In this document: positions 39,938 to 48,149 of the stretch, piece by piece | Position numbering within the stretch: the stretch's first letter is position 1 | How the letters are laid out: the number at the start of each line of letters is the position of its first letter | Assembly: GCF_001632805.1 (NCBI RefSeq) | Contig: NZ_CP007220.1 | Coordinates: 372,001 to 436,000, forward strand | DNA from: Mycobacteroides chelonae CCUG 47445 | GTDB lineage: Bacteria; Actinomycetota; Actinomycetes; Mycobacteriales; Mycobacteriaceae | Direction: 5' to 3' | DNA length: 64,000 nt | Translations under genes and position numbers: made by a program | The notes under the pieces: generated by a model | Told to the model about the DNA's origin: nothing | Databases searched by the model: none | What the model saw: the letters and a program-made list of their open reading frames with translations, nothing else

Positions 39938-40905
39938 CCGCCAAAATTCTTGAAATCCAGCGGCTTTGGCAGAACGCGGGCTTGTTTCGTTATGTGGTGA
40001 AACGGCTGCTACTGGCCATTCCGGTGCTCATAGGCACGTCGCTGCTCATCTACTCCCTGGTGTACGCGCTACCGGGTGACCCCATTCGGGCGTTGGCGGG
40101 CGACCGTCCGTTCACCCCCGAGGTCATGGCTCAACTACGCGAGCGCTTTCATCTCAATGATCCGTTCCTGGTGCGCTACGGCAAGTACATCGTGGGCTTC
40201 CTGCACGGTGACTTCGGTACTGACTTTCAGGAACGCCCTGTTGCGCAAACTGTTTCACAACGTCTGCCGGTGACGTTGAGGCTCACGGTGGTGGCCGTGG
40301 CGTTCGAGACGATCATCGGCATCACCGCCGGAGTGCTGTGTGCGGTGCGCCGGGGATCGTTCTACGACAACCTTGTTCTTGTCACCACGACGCTGCTGGT
40401 CTCGATGCCCGTGTTCGTGCTGGGCTTCCTGGCGCAGTACCTGTTCGGCTTCAAGCTCGGCTGGTTCCCGATCGCCGGAATCCGGGACGGCTGGTATAGC
40501 TTCCTGCTGCCGGGGCTGGTGCTGGCCTCGCTGTCCATGGCCTATGTGGCTCGGCTCACCCGAACCTCGATGTTGGAGACCATGGATGCCGACTTTGTCC
40601 GGACTGCCCGTGCCAAGGGCATCTCCGAATCACGCATTCTGTTGCGGCACACCCTGCGTAACAGCCTGATTCCCGTCGTCACATTCATCGGCGCCGACGT
40701 GGGTGCGCTGCTGGCGGGCGCCGTCGTCACCGAGTCGGTGTTCAACATCCCTGGGTTGGGGAGGGCGACATTCGATGCGGTGCGCAACCAGGAGGGCGCC
40801 GTCGTGGTGAGCATCCTGACGCTGATCGTCTTCTTCTACATCTTCTTCAATCTCGTCGTCGACATCCTGTACGCGCTGCTGGATCCGAGGATTCGCTATG
40901 AGTGA
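39934..40905 (+). CDS. dppB: Dipeptide ABC transporter permease
   Basis: 323 residues, GTG overlapping the dppA TGA. Six helices; N-terminal VVKRLLLAIPVLIGTSLLIYSLVYALPGDP is the DppB signature, EAA loop DADFVRTARAKGISESRILLRHTLRNSLIP, and GADVGALLAGAVVTESVF. Rv3665c. Works with dppC. Confidence 0.93.
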   Translation: MTAKILEIQRLWQNAGLFRYVVKRLLLAIPVLIGTSLLIYSLVYALPGDPIRALAGDRPFTPEVMAQLRERFHLNDPFLVRYGKYIVGFLHGDFGTDFQERPVAQTVSQRLPVTLRLTVVAVAFETIIGITAGVLCAVRRGSFYDNLVLVTTTLLVSMPVFVLGFLAQYLFGFKLGWFPIAGIRDGWYSFLLPGLVLASLSMAYVARLTRTSMLETMDADFVRTARAKGISESRILLRHTLRNSLIPVVTFIGADVGALLAGAVVTESVFNIPGLGRATFDAVRNQEGAVVVSILTLIVFFYIFFNLVVDILYALLDPRIRYE

Positions 40906-41812
40906 CCCCATACATGCCCCCGGCCCGGTCTCGGGCCCTGATGCCGCCGCCGAATCGTTGGTGGAGCAGGCGGATCTTTGGGGAAACGCCTGGAAGTACC
41001 TGCGGCGCAGTGGTTTCTTCATCACCGGGTCGATCCTGCTGACGATTCTGGTCCTGATGGCGTTGGTCCCGCAGTTGTTCACCTTCGGAAAGGACCCTCG
41101 GGCCTGCGACCTCTATCAGGCGCGCAAGGGGATCAGCGCGGCGCACTGGCTGGGTACGGACCTACAAGGATGCGACTATTACGCCAACGTGGTCTATGGG
41201 GCGCGGGTGTCGCTGACGATCGGTCTGATCGCGATGGTGGGTGTGCTGATCATCGGTGTGCTCGTCGGGGCGCTGGCGGGATACTTCGGAGGTTTCGCCG
41301 ACTCCACGCTGTCCCGGTTGACCGATGTCTTCTACGGTATCCCAACGATTTTGGGTGGCATGATCCTGCTGTCCGTCGTCGGTCATCGGACGGTGTGGAG
41401 CGTCGCGGGCGCGCTGATCGTGTTCGGCTGGATGACCTCGATGCGGCTGGTGCGATCCAGTGTGATGACCATCAAACAGAGCGACTACGTTCAGGCCGCC
41501 ATCGCGCTGGGAGCGCCGACGTGGCGAATCCTGCTGCGGCACATACTTCCCAATGCGTTGGCGCCCGTGCTGGTGTACGCCACCATCGCGGTGGGCAGCT
41601 TCATCGCGGCGGAGGCCACGCTGACCTATATGGGCATCGGGCTGGAGCTGCCCGAGATTTCGTGGGGGCTTCAGATCAACGATGGACAGTCCCGTTTCGC
41701 CACCACGCCGAGGCTGGTCATCGTTCCGGCCTTGTTCCTCTCGGCCGCCGTGCTCGGCTTCATCATGGTTGGTGACGCCCTCCGTGATGCTCTCGATCCG
41801 CGGAGGAGGTAG
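40898..41812 (+). CDS. dppC: Dipeptide ABC transporter permease
   Basis: 304 residues, ATG overlapping the dppB stop by eight bases. Helix FFITGSILLTILVLMALVPQ, HWLGTDLQGCDYYANVVYGARVSL motif of DppC, EAA loop QSDYVQAAIALGAPTWRILLRHILPNALAP. Rv3664c. Confidence 0.93.
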   Translation: MSDPIHAPGPVSGPDAAAESLVEQADLWGNAWKYLRRSGFFITGSILLTILVLMALVPQLFTFGKDPRACDLYQARKGISAAHWLGTDLQGCDYYANVVYGARVSLTIGLIAMVGVLIIGVLVGALAGYFGGFADSTLSRLTDVFYGIPTILGGMILLSVVGHRTVWSVAGALIVFGWMTSMRLVRSSVMTIKQSDYVQAAIALGAPTWRILLRHILPNALAPVLVYATIAVGSFIAAEATLTYMGIGLELPEISWGLQINDGQSRFATTPRLVIVPALFLSAAVLGFIMVGDALRDALDPRRR

Positions 41813-41815
41813 ACG

Positions 41816-43456
41816 GTGCCCGCAGATTCCGTGGTTGAGATCGAGGACCTCTCGGTCGACTTCGAGGTAGACAAACAATGGGTGCCGGCGGTCAAGGGTG
41901 TCTCGCTGACGGTCGCCAAGGGCGAGGTGCTCGCCATCGTCGGTGAATCCGGCTCGGGGAAATCGACCACTGCCATGGCCATTCCGGCATTGTTGCCGTC
42001 CACCGCGCGGGTGGCGGGCAGCATCAAGCTCAACGGTGCCGAGCTGCTGGGGGCCACCAATGACGAACTGCGCGAGGTCCGCGGCAAGGATGTCGCCGTC
42101 ATCTTCCAGGAGCCGATGACGGCGCTGAACCCGGTCTACACCATCGGTTGGCAGATTGCCGAGGCCGTACGTGCGCACAAGAAGATGACGCGCAGGCAGG
42201 CGCGCGAGCGCGCCATCGAGTTGCTGGAGCTGGTGGACATGCCCGAGCCCCAGCAGCGGGTCAAGCATTACCCCCATCAGCTTTCCGGAGGGCAGCGTCA
42301 GCGCGCGATGATCGCGCAGGCACTGGCCCTGGACCCGGGGCTACTCATCGCCGATGAGCCCACCACTGCGCTGGATGTGACCGTGCAGGCCGAAATCCTT
42401 GATCTCATGCGTGATCTACGGCATCGCATCGAGGCCGGCATCATCCTGATCACCCACGATATGGGTGTCGTCGCCGACATGGCCGATCGCATCATGGTGA
42501 TGAAGGACGGTGAGGTTGTCGAGGAGGGTGATGCCGACAGCATCTTCCACCGGGCGCAGCAGCCATACACGCAGCAGCTGCTGGCATCGGTGCCGCATCT
42601 GGGTGCGACATTGGGCGACGCCGACGAATCATCTTTACCGATAACCGATCTGGCGCTGAGCGTGGAACATGCCGTCATCGAGTACCCAGGAAAGGGCGGC
42701 AATTTCCGGGCCATCGACGACGTGTCCTTCTCGATCGGCAGAGGGGAGGTGGTGGGCCTCGTCGGCGAGTCGGGTTCCGGGAAATCCACCATCGGGCGCG
42801 CCGCGGTGGGCCTACTCAAGGTGGCTTCGGGCACTATCTGTGTTGCTGGGCAGGATATTTCGACTGCCAACCGTAAGCAGCTGCGTGATATCCGGAGCAA
42901 GGTGGGCGTGGTGTTCCAGGATCCGGGATCGTCGCTGAATCCGCGATGGCCCATCGGCCAGTCGATCGCCGAGCCGTTGACCCTGCACACCGATATGGAT
43001 CGCTCCCAGCGGGAAAGCAGAGTCAAGACGTTGTTGGAGCAGGTGCAGCTGCCCCCGAACATGCGAAACCGGTTCCCCCACCAGCTTTCCGGAGGCCAGC
43101 GGCAGCGGGTGGGCATCGCGCGGGCGCTGGCGCTGGAGCCGACCCTGTTGATCGCCGACGAGCCAACCTCGGCGCTGGATGTCTCGGTGCAGGCCCGGGT
43201 GCTCGAACTCTTTGCAGAGCTGCAACGTGAGCACGGGTTCGCGTGCTTGTTCATCAGCCACGACCTGGCGGTTGTCGAATTGGTGGCAAGCCGCATCGCG
43301 GTGCTCAACCACGGTCGTCTTGCCGAATTCGGTTCTGACAAACAGGTATTGACCGCACCCACCGATGACTACACCAAACGGCTGCTGGCGGCTGTTCCGG
43401 TACCCGACCCTGAGCAGCAGCGAATCCGGCGCGAGGAGCGCAAGGCCCTGCGGTGA
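41816..43456 (+). CDS. dppD: Dipeptide ABC transporter, fused double ATPase
   Basis: 546 residues with two ABC cassettes. First: Walker A VGESGSGKSTTAM, LSGGQRQRAMIAQALA, LLIADEPTTALD. Second (about 285-546): Walker A VGESGSGKSTIGR, LSGGQRQRVGIARALA, LLIADEPTSALD. It fuses what E. coli encodes as DppD and DppF. Rv3663c. Begins with GTG three bases after dppC. Confidence 0.94.
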   Translation: MPADSVVEIEDLSVDFEVDKQWVPAVKGVSLTVAKGEVLAIVGESGSGKSTTAMAIPALLPSTARVAGSIKLNGAELLGATNDELREVRGKDVAVIFQEPMTALNPVYTIGWQIAEAVRAHKKMTRRQARERAIELLELVDMPEPQQRVKHYPHQLSGGQRQRAMIAQALALDPGLLIADEPTTALDVTVQAEILDLMRDLRHRIEAGIILITHDMGVVADMADRIMVMKDGEVVEEGDADSIFHRAQQPYTQQLLASVPHLGATLGDADESSLPITDLALSVEHAVIEYPGKGGNFRAIDDVSFSIGRGEVVGLVGESGSGKSTIGRAAVGLLKVASGTICVAGQDISTANRKQLRDIRSKVGVVFQDPGSSLNPRWPIGQSIAEPLTLHTDMDRSQRESRVKTLLEQVQLPPNMRNRFPHQLSGGQRQRVGIARALALEPTLLIADEPTSALDVSVQARVLELFAELQREHGFACLFISHDLAVVELVASRIAVLNHGRLAEFGSDKQVLTAPTDDYTKRLLAAVPVPDPEQQRIRREERKALR

Positions 43457-43496
43457 GTCTCGTATGCGGCGAGTCATTCAGTACCGTTAGTGGACC

Positions 43497-44240
43497 ATGA
43501 CTGATCCACTCGCGCCGCTGGCCGCCCTGCCGGGAGTATCCGACGCTGCCGAATCCGCCCGTGATGCGTTGAGCAAGGTGCACCGTCACCGCGCCAATCT
43601 GCGGGGATGGCCGGTGACCGCGGCCGAGGCTGCGGTGCGGGCGGCCAGGTCTTCGTCGGCACTGGATGGCGGCACGATGAAGCTGAGCGCCGATGGTGCG
43701 GTGGAGGACCCGATACTGGCCGGCGCGCTGCGGGTCGGTCAGGCGCTCGATGGGGACGCGCTCACTCAGTTGACCGCGGTGTGGTCGCGTGCCCCACTGC
43801 AGGCATTGGCGCGTCTTCATGTGTTGGCGGCCACCGGCATGGCGGACGAGGACACTCTGGGACGCCCGCGCCCTGGCGTCGACACCGATCGGCTGGAGTT
43901 GTTGGCGCAACTGGCGTCGGGTGGAACATCGGTGTCCGCACCGATTCTCGCGGCGATCACGCACGGGGAACTGTTGGCACTGAATCCCTTTGGTTCTGCC
44001 GATGGTGTGGTCGCCCGCGCGGCGTCCCGATTGGTGACGGTCTCACGCGGGCTGGATCCGCACGCGCTCGGTGTCCCCGAGGTGATGTGGATGCGGCAGT
44101 CCGGCAGATACCGTGAGCTTTCGTCCGCGTTCGCCGGAGGCACACCCGAAGCCATCGCTGCCTGGATCATCTTCTGCTGTCAGGCATTAACGGCGGGTGC
44201 GGCAGAGGCGACATCGATCGCCGACAGCGCTAAGCGCTGA
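43497..44240 (+). CDS. Fic-fold protein with degenerate active site (Rv3662c-like)
   Basis: 247 residues. N-terminal EAAVRAARSSSALDGGT resembles the Fic N-terminal helix start (E-A..SS-IEG). At the place of the Fic motif H-P-F-x-D-G-N-G-R-x-x-R, the sequence is NPFGSADGVVAR (preceded by ILAAITHGELLA): His to Asn, Asp-Gly to Ser-Ala, Asn to Asp, Arg to Val. C-terminal TPEAIAAWIIFCCQALTAGA fits the last Fic helix pair. So an inactive or repurposed Fic fold. Located directly after dppD, 40 bases away; annotated elsewhere as oxidoreductase or hypothetical. Confidence 0.75.
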   Translation: MTDPLAPLAALPGVSDAAESARDALSKVHRHRANLRGWPVTAAEAAVRAARSSSALDGGTMKLSADGAVEDPILAGALRVGQALDGDALTQLTAVWSRAPLQALARLHVLAATGMADEDTLGRPRPGVDTDRLELLAQLASGGTSVSAPILAAITHGELLALNPFGSADGVVARAASRLVTVSRGLDPHALGVPEVMWMRQSGRYRELSSAFAGGTPEAIAAWIIFCCQALTAGAAEATSIADSAKR

Positions 44241-44260
44241 CCGAGGCTGGTCTGAACAGT

Positions 44261-44302
44261 AAAAACGGGCGACGGTCCGAATGAATCGGCCCGCCGCCCG
44301 TT
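44261..44302 (-). terminator. Rho-independent terminator of the Ms1-type RNA
   Basis: On the minus strand AACGGGCG and CGCCCGTT enclose a second stem (CGGGCCGA/TCGGACCG) and are followed by TTTT. A clear U-tract terminator. Confidence 0.85.
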
Positions 44303-44555
44303 AGCACGGATCCTCCGGTTACCAAGCGTGCAATGTGGGTTGTGTGGGTGGCCTCGGCGCTTTCACGACGCTTCCAACTCGGACTTCACCCAAGAAGTCT
44401 GATGAATTGTCTCTGTTCGCGATTACGCAGGCCCACAACGCTTCTGCCCTTGTCGCGGCGTGCTCCGCGTGGGTGCCGTGGTCCGTGCTGGGAATCCTAG
44501 GTCGGGAGATCGATCCTTCTCTTCCGGGTCGACCTTGGCCTTGCCAGGCTTCCGT
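44261..44555 (-). ncRNA. Ms1/MTS2823-type small RNA
   Basis: The 411-base gap between the Fic-like protein and the HAD phosphatase has no gene but a complete transcription unit: promoter (44562-44590), about 295 bases, and a U-tract terminator. In M. tuberculosis and M. smegmatis the abundant stationary-phase RNA MTS2823/Ms1, which binds core RNA polymerase, lies between the same two genes and is about 300 bases. Ends are predicted from promoter and terminator only. Position, length and orientation (same as the HAD gene) support the call; sequence alignment was not possible here. Confidence 0.72.
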
Positions 44556-44561
44556 ACCTAC

Positions 44562-44590
44562 TTTCTACACTGAGACGACGGTCACATCAA
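44562..44590 (-). promoter_or_regulatory. Promoter of the Ms1-type RNA
   Basis: On the minus strand TTGATG (44590-44585), 17-base spacer and TAGAAA (44567-44562). Expected start near 44555. Near-consensus sigma-A type, fitting a highly expressed RNA. Confidence 0.6.
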
Positions 44591-44651
44591 GGGGTAATTC
44601 GTTTGGTCACTGCATTGTTACGTGCGTGCCGAAAGTGACATGTGTCTAGTA

Positions 44652-45533
44652 CTACGGCCGTAGCTTGCGAATCAGCGAATAGGTAAGTGCCCCAGCGGCG
44701 ATCGCGCTCAGTCCTACGGCCGCCGTGGTGGCGGCCGCCGCGCCGGAGGGAACGGGTATCCGGTCGCCGAGCGACACGGGCCGTGAGAACGTCAGCACCG
44801 GCCATCCACGTGCCATGGATTCCTTGCGTAGCGCCCGGTCCGGGTTGACGGCTGTCGGGTGACCGACAGACTCCAACATGGGCAGGTCGGTGATCGAATC
44901 GGAGTAGGCGTAGCAGTGCTCCAGCGGGTAGCCCTCGCGCTTGGCGAGTTCCTGGATCGCGGCCACCTTGCCTTCCCCGTAGCAGTAGAAGGCGACATCT
45001 CCGGTGTACTTACCGTCCTCCACCACCATGCGCGTGGCCATGGCGTGGGTGGCGCCGAGTGCGCGCGCGATGGGGGCCACGATCTCTTCGCCGGACGCGG
45101 AGACCACCACAACATCACGGCCGCAGAGTTTGTGATCGGCGATCAGATCGGCCGCCTCGGCGAACACCAACGGATCGACGATGTCGTGCAGTGTCTCGGC
45201 CACGATCGCCTTCACCTGTTCGACATCCCACCCCGTACACATGTTGGTGATGTGTGTGCGCATGCGATCCATCTGGTCGTGATCGGCACCCGACAGCAAG
45301 AAGAAGAACTGTGCATAACTCGATTTCAAGACGGCGCGTCTATTTATTAGGCCCTGGTCGAAGAACGGCTTGCTGAAGGCGAGAGTGCTCGACTTTGCGA
45401 TCACGGTCTTATCCAGATCGAAGAAGGCCGCCGTCCTGGGGGCTTGGCCGGCGTCCGTGGGCTCACTGATGGCCGCGGCATCCCGGTCTTCGACAGACGG
45501 AGAGGATCCGGGTGCCGTTGCGTGGTCGGTCAC
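44652..45533 (-). CDS. HAD-IB family phosphatase (SerB-like)
   Basis: 293 residues. HAD motif I AAFFDLDKTVIAKSS, motif II VVVSASGEE, motif III/IV Lys in GEGKVAAI, and YSDSITDLPML. N-terminal 35 residues disordered, C-terminal hydrophobic segment (TTAAVGLSAIAAGALTYSLIRKL) may anchor it. Rv3661 position. Phosphoserine-phosphatase-like but substrate unproven; in actinobacteria this subclass includes morphological-differentiation proteins. Divergent from the ssd operon. Confidence 0.9.
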   Translation of the reverse strand: MTDHATAPGSSPSVEDRDAAAISEPTDAGQAPRTAAFFDLDKTVIAKSSTLAFSKPFFDQGLINRRAVLKSSYAQFFFLLSGADHDQMDRMRTHITNMCTGWDVEQVKAIVAETLHDIVDPLVFAEAADLIADHKLCGRDVVVVSASGEEIVAPIARALGATHAMATRMVVEDGKYTGDVAFYCYGEGKVAAIQELAKREGYPLEHCYAYSDSITDLPMLESVGHPTAVNPDRALRKESMARGWPVLTFSRPVSLGDRIPVPSGAAAATTAAVGLSAIAAGALTYSLIRKLRP

Positions 45534-45666
45534 AGCTCGAGGATAGATCTCATGGATTACATCGTCGGGTCCATCAGTAAAGTCCCAGTTCAGCCGGGGT
45601 AGTCTGGTAACGCGGCTACGCCAGAAGAAGGGTTGCCTTTCTTTGGCTTTTTTCAGCCGATTGGTC

Positions 45667-45697
45667 TTGCCACCCTCACCTGGTTCGTGTGTATAGT
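45667..45697 (+). promoter_or_regulatory. Promoter of the 6C RNA
   Basis: TTGCCA at 45667-45672 and TATAGT at 45692-45697 with a 19-base spacer; TGTG precedes the -10. Transcription should begin near 45704, at the base of the first hairpin. Confidence 0.6.
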
Positions 45698-45703
45698 GGG
45701 GTT

Positions 45704-45798
45704 ACTCGGCTATGCCGAGTGTGTCTCAGCCCGACCCCCCGGGGCTGAAGCACGACGACCCTCGCCTCCTCCCCCCCTGGCGAGGGTCGTCCTCTTTT
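45704..45798 (+). ncRNA. 6C-type small RNA (B11 position)
   Basis: About 95 bases. Stem CTCGGC/GCCGAG at 45705-45719. Stem CAGCCC/GGGCTG at 45727-45747 with six Cs in its loop. Terminal stem of 13 bp at 45754-45791 with a loop of seven Cs, followed by CTTTT. Two hairpins with loops of at least six Cs define the 6C RNA motif, and M. tuberculosis 6C/B11 lies between Rv3660c and Rv3661 as here. Known to pair via C-rich loops with mRNA. The gap 45534-45906 holds this RNA and no gene. Confidence 0.85.
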
Positions 45799-45906
45799 CT
45801 GGGGACGTTTATCACCGATTTTTGCGGCTCATCCCGGATCTATCCACAGATTCGTATCCATCCCCAATCTCGATGAAGCCCCTGGCGTTCACGTCGCGCA
45901 ACCTTG

Positions 45907-46992
45907 ATGGTGGAGCGCGTGGAGGCAAACGCGGGGGAGCCGATCGTCGTGGCAGTCGGCGATGGACGGCTTGGCAACGACATCGAGCGGATCGTCGCCG
46001 CGACTGGCAGGCCACTGATCACCGCTACCGATGCCGGTTCGATCGGCAGACAGGCCTGGACCCGCGCGAGTGCGGTGCTGCTCGATGGAGCCGACCCGTC
46101 GTTGGAAGCTGTGATCAGACTGCCTCGCCGTTCGCGGGTGTTACTCATCTCTGGGGACGAGCCGACAAGTGAGATGTGGCGCAGAGCGGTCGCGGTGGGT
46201 GCCGAGGAGGTGCTCACGTTGCCCGAGGACGAAGTCAGGCTCATCGAGGCATGTGCGGCGATGCCGGTCAGCGCCTCGGCGGGTCGCGCCCCGGTGATTG
46301 CGGTGGTGGGAGGACGCGGTGGTGCCGGTGCGTCGGTGCTGTGTGCGGCGATTGGTCTCTGCGTGCCGGGCGGTGCGCTCATTGTGGATGCCGATCCGTA
46401 CGGAGGCGGAATCGACCTACTGCTCGGATGGGAGGACGTCGAGGGCCTGCGCTGGCCGGACATCGATATGCGCAGTGGTCGAGTGGGTTTCGATGCTCTT
46501 CGACGTGCGCTGCCGCATCGGCGCGGGCTTGTTGTGGTGTCGGGCGACAGAACGGGTGGCGGAGGCAACACGGAGGCGATCGGTGGGGTCATCGATAGTG
46601 CACGCGACGCCGGCGTGCCGGTGATCATCGACCTTCCGCGGCGTCTCGGTGCGACAAGTGTGGCCGCACTGGAGCGCGCGGATCTGGTGGTCGTGGTGAC
46701 ACCTGCCGAGGTGCGAGCCTGCGCGGCCGCTGCGCTTGTGACCAGCGCGATACAGCTCATCAATCCGAACGTCGGCGTTGTGGTGCGAGGTCCGGCTCCG
46801 AGCGGGTTGCGGGCGGCCGAGGTGGCCGAAATCGTGGGGGCCCCAATGATCGCCGCGATGCGGCCGGAACCGAATCTCGGCAATCGCCTCGACAACGGCG
46901 GTCTGCGATTATCGCGCCGTTCACCGTTGACGGGTGCCGCGCACGCCGTGCTGGCGCTGGTCTCACGGGAAGGCACGGGTGCGGCGGCATGA
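45907..46992 (+). CDS. ssd: Ssd, MinD/CpaE-like protein of the tad locus
   Basis: 361 residues from ATG 45907 (TTG 45904 or GTG 45910 possible). Receiver-like N-terminal half (GEPIVVAVGDGRLGNDIERIV, VLLISGDEPTSEMW), then a MinD-like fold: VVGGRGGAGASVL (135-143). The deviant Walker A K-G-G-x-G-K-S reads R-G-G-A-G-A-S, losing both lysines, so ATP hydrolysis is doubtful. ALIVDADPYGGGIDLLLGWE and VIIDLPRRLG remain. Rv3660c (septum site-determining) family, CpaE/TadZ role in pilus placement. First gene of the tad operon. Confidence 0.9.
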   Translation: MVERVEANAGEPIVVAVGDGRLGNDIERIVAATGRPLITATDAGSIGRQAWTRASAVLLDGADPSLEAVIRLPRRSRVLLISGDEPTSEMWRRAVAVGAEEVLTLPEDEVRLIEACAAMPVSASAGRAPVIAVVGGRGGAGASVLCAAIGLCVPGGALIVDADPYGGGIDLLLGWEDVEGLRWPDIDMRSGRVGFDALRRALPHRRGLVVVSGDRTGGGGNTEAIGGVIDSARDAGVPVIIDLPRRLGATSVAALERADLVVVVTPAEVRACAAAALVTSAIQLINPNVGVVVRGPAPSGLRAAEVAEIVGAPMIAAMRPEPNLGNRLDNGGLRLSRRSPLTGAAHAVLALVSREGTGAAA

Positions 46993-48149
46993 CCGGATCG
47001 CTGATCGATCGCGTTCGGGAACGGCTCGCGACAGAGAACGCGACGCTGCGTCCTACGGCGGTAGCGGCGGTGATACGCGCTGAATCCGGTGGCGTACTGG
47101 GTGATAGCGATGTGCTGCACAACATAAAGGAGCTCCAAAGTGAGCTGGGCGGTGCGGGCGTCCTCGAGCCACTGTTAGGCGCGGACGGAGTCACAGACGT
47201 CTTGGTCACCGCGCCGGATCGGGTCTGGGTGGATGACGGTCAAGGATTGCGGCTCACCGCAGTGCGATTCGCCGACGAGGCCGCCGTGCGGCGACTCGCG
47301 CAGCGGCTGGCTCTCGCGGTGGGGCGACGTCTCGATGACGCGCAACCGTTTGTCGACGGTCAGCTGACAGGGATCGGCCCACCGCGTTCAGTGGTACGCC
47401 TTCATGCTGTGCTGGCGCCGATCGCAGTGGGCGGAACATGTGTCTCGCTGCGCGTATTACGCCCGACTGCTAAGGGTTTGGATCAGCTGATCGCTGATGG
47501 CACCGTCGCTGAAGACGCTGGAGTCTTGCTTCGCGGGATGCTGGCGGCCCGGTTGGCGTTCCTCGTAACGGGGGGAACTGGCGCGGGTAAAACGACGCTG
47601 CTATCGGCCCTGCTCGGAGCCGTCCATCCATCGGAACGCATCATCTGCGCCGAGGACGCCGCCGAGCTCGCGCCGCGTCATCCGCATGTGGTCACGTTGG
47701 CTGCACGCACCGTCAACGTCGAGGGGGTGGGAGAGGTCACCCTCCGCCAGTTGGTGCGGCAGGCGTTGCGGATGCGACCCGATCGCATCGTGGTGGGAGA
47801 GGTGCGGGGCGCCGAGGTTGTTGAGCTACTGACCGCACTGAACACCGGTCACGATGGAGGTGCGGGAACTGTCCACGCAAACGCCCCGGCAGAGGTCCCG
47901 GCAAGGCTGGAAGCGCTGGGAGCGTTGGGTGGGCTCGATCGTGCCGCGCTCCACTCGCAGTTCGCCGCGGCCATTCAGTGCGTGTGTCACATCAGGCGGT
48001 TTGGAAACATTCGGAAACTGACTGAGATCGCGGTGGTGTGCAAGGGCGACGACGGGATAGCGCGGGTGATACCCGCATGGAATCTCGACGGTGGGCCTCG
48101 TTCCGGCGCGGAGCGGTTCGATGCATTGATCGCGCGGGGTGCGATATGA
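46989..48149 (+). CDS. tadA: TadA/CpaF-type secretion ATPase
   Basis: 386 residues. Walker A VTGGTGAGKTTLLSAL, Asp box ICAEDAAEL, Walker B RPDRIVVGEVRGAEVVELLTALNTGHDGGAGTVHAN with Walker-B Glu and His box. Drives Flp pilus assembly or secretion. Rv3659c. Overlaps ssd by four bases (ATGA). Middle helicase-neighbourhood set. Confidence 0.93.
   Translation: MTGSLIDRVRERLATENATLRPTAVAAVIRAESGGVLGDSDVLHNIKELQSELGGAGVLEPLLGADGVTDVLVTAPDRVWVDDGQGLRLTAVRFADEAAVRRLAQRLALAVGRRLDDAQPFVDGQLTGIGPPRSVVRLHAVLAPIAVGGTCVSLRVLRPTAKGLDQLIADGTVAEDAGVLLRGMLAARLAFLVTGGTGAGKTTLLSALLGAVHPSERIICAEDAAELAPRHPHVVTLAARTVNVEGVGEVTLRQLVRQALRMRPDRIVVGEVRGAEVVELLTALNTGHDGGAGTVHANAPAEVPARLEALGALGGLDRAALHSQFAAAIQCVCHIRRFGNIRKLTEIAVVCKGDDGIARVIPAWNLDGGPRSGAERFDALIARGAI

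Noticed and set aside
41162..42277. 371-codon frame antisense to dppC and dppD
   Set aside because: His/Gln-rich shadow; dppC and dppD are unambiguous.
44335..44649. 104-codon frame in the Ms1-type gap
   Set aside because: Wrong strand for the transcription unit, Cys/Trp-rich nonsense composition, no ribosome site.
45840..47138. 432-codon open frame antisense to ssd
   Set aside because: Ser/Pro/Arg-rich shadow of ssd and tadA with no motif; the plus strand has recognisable genes.
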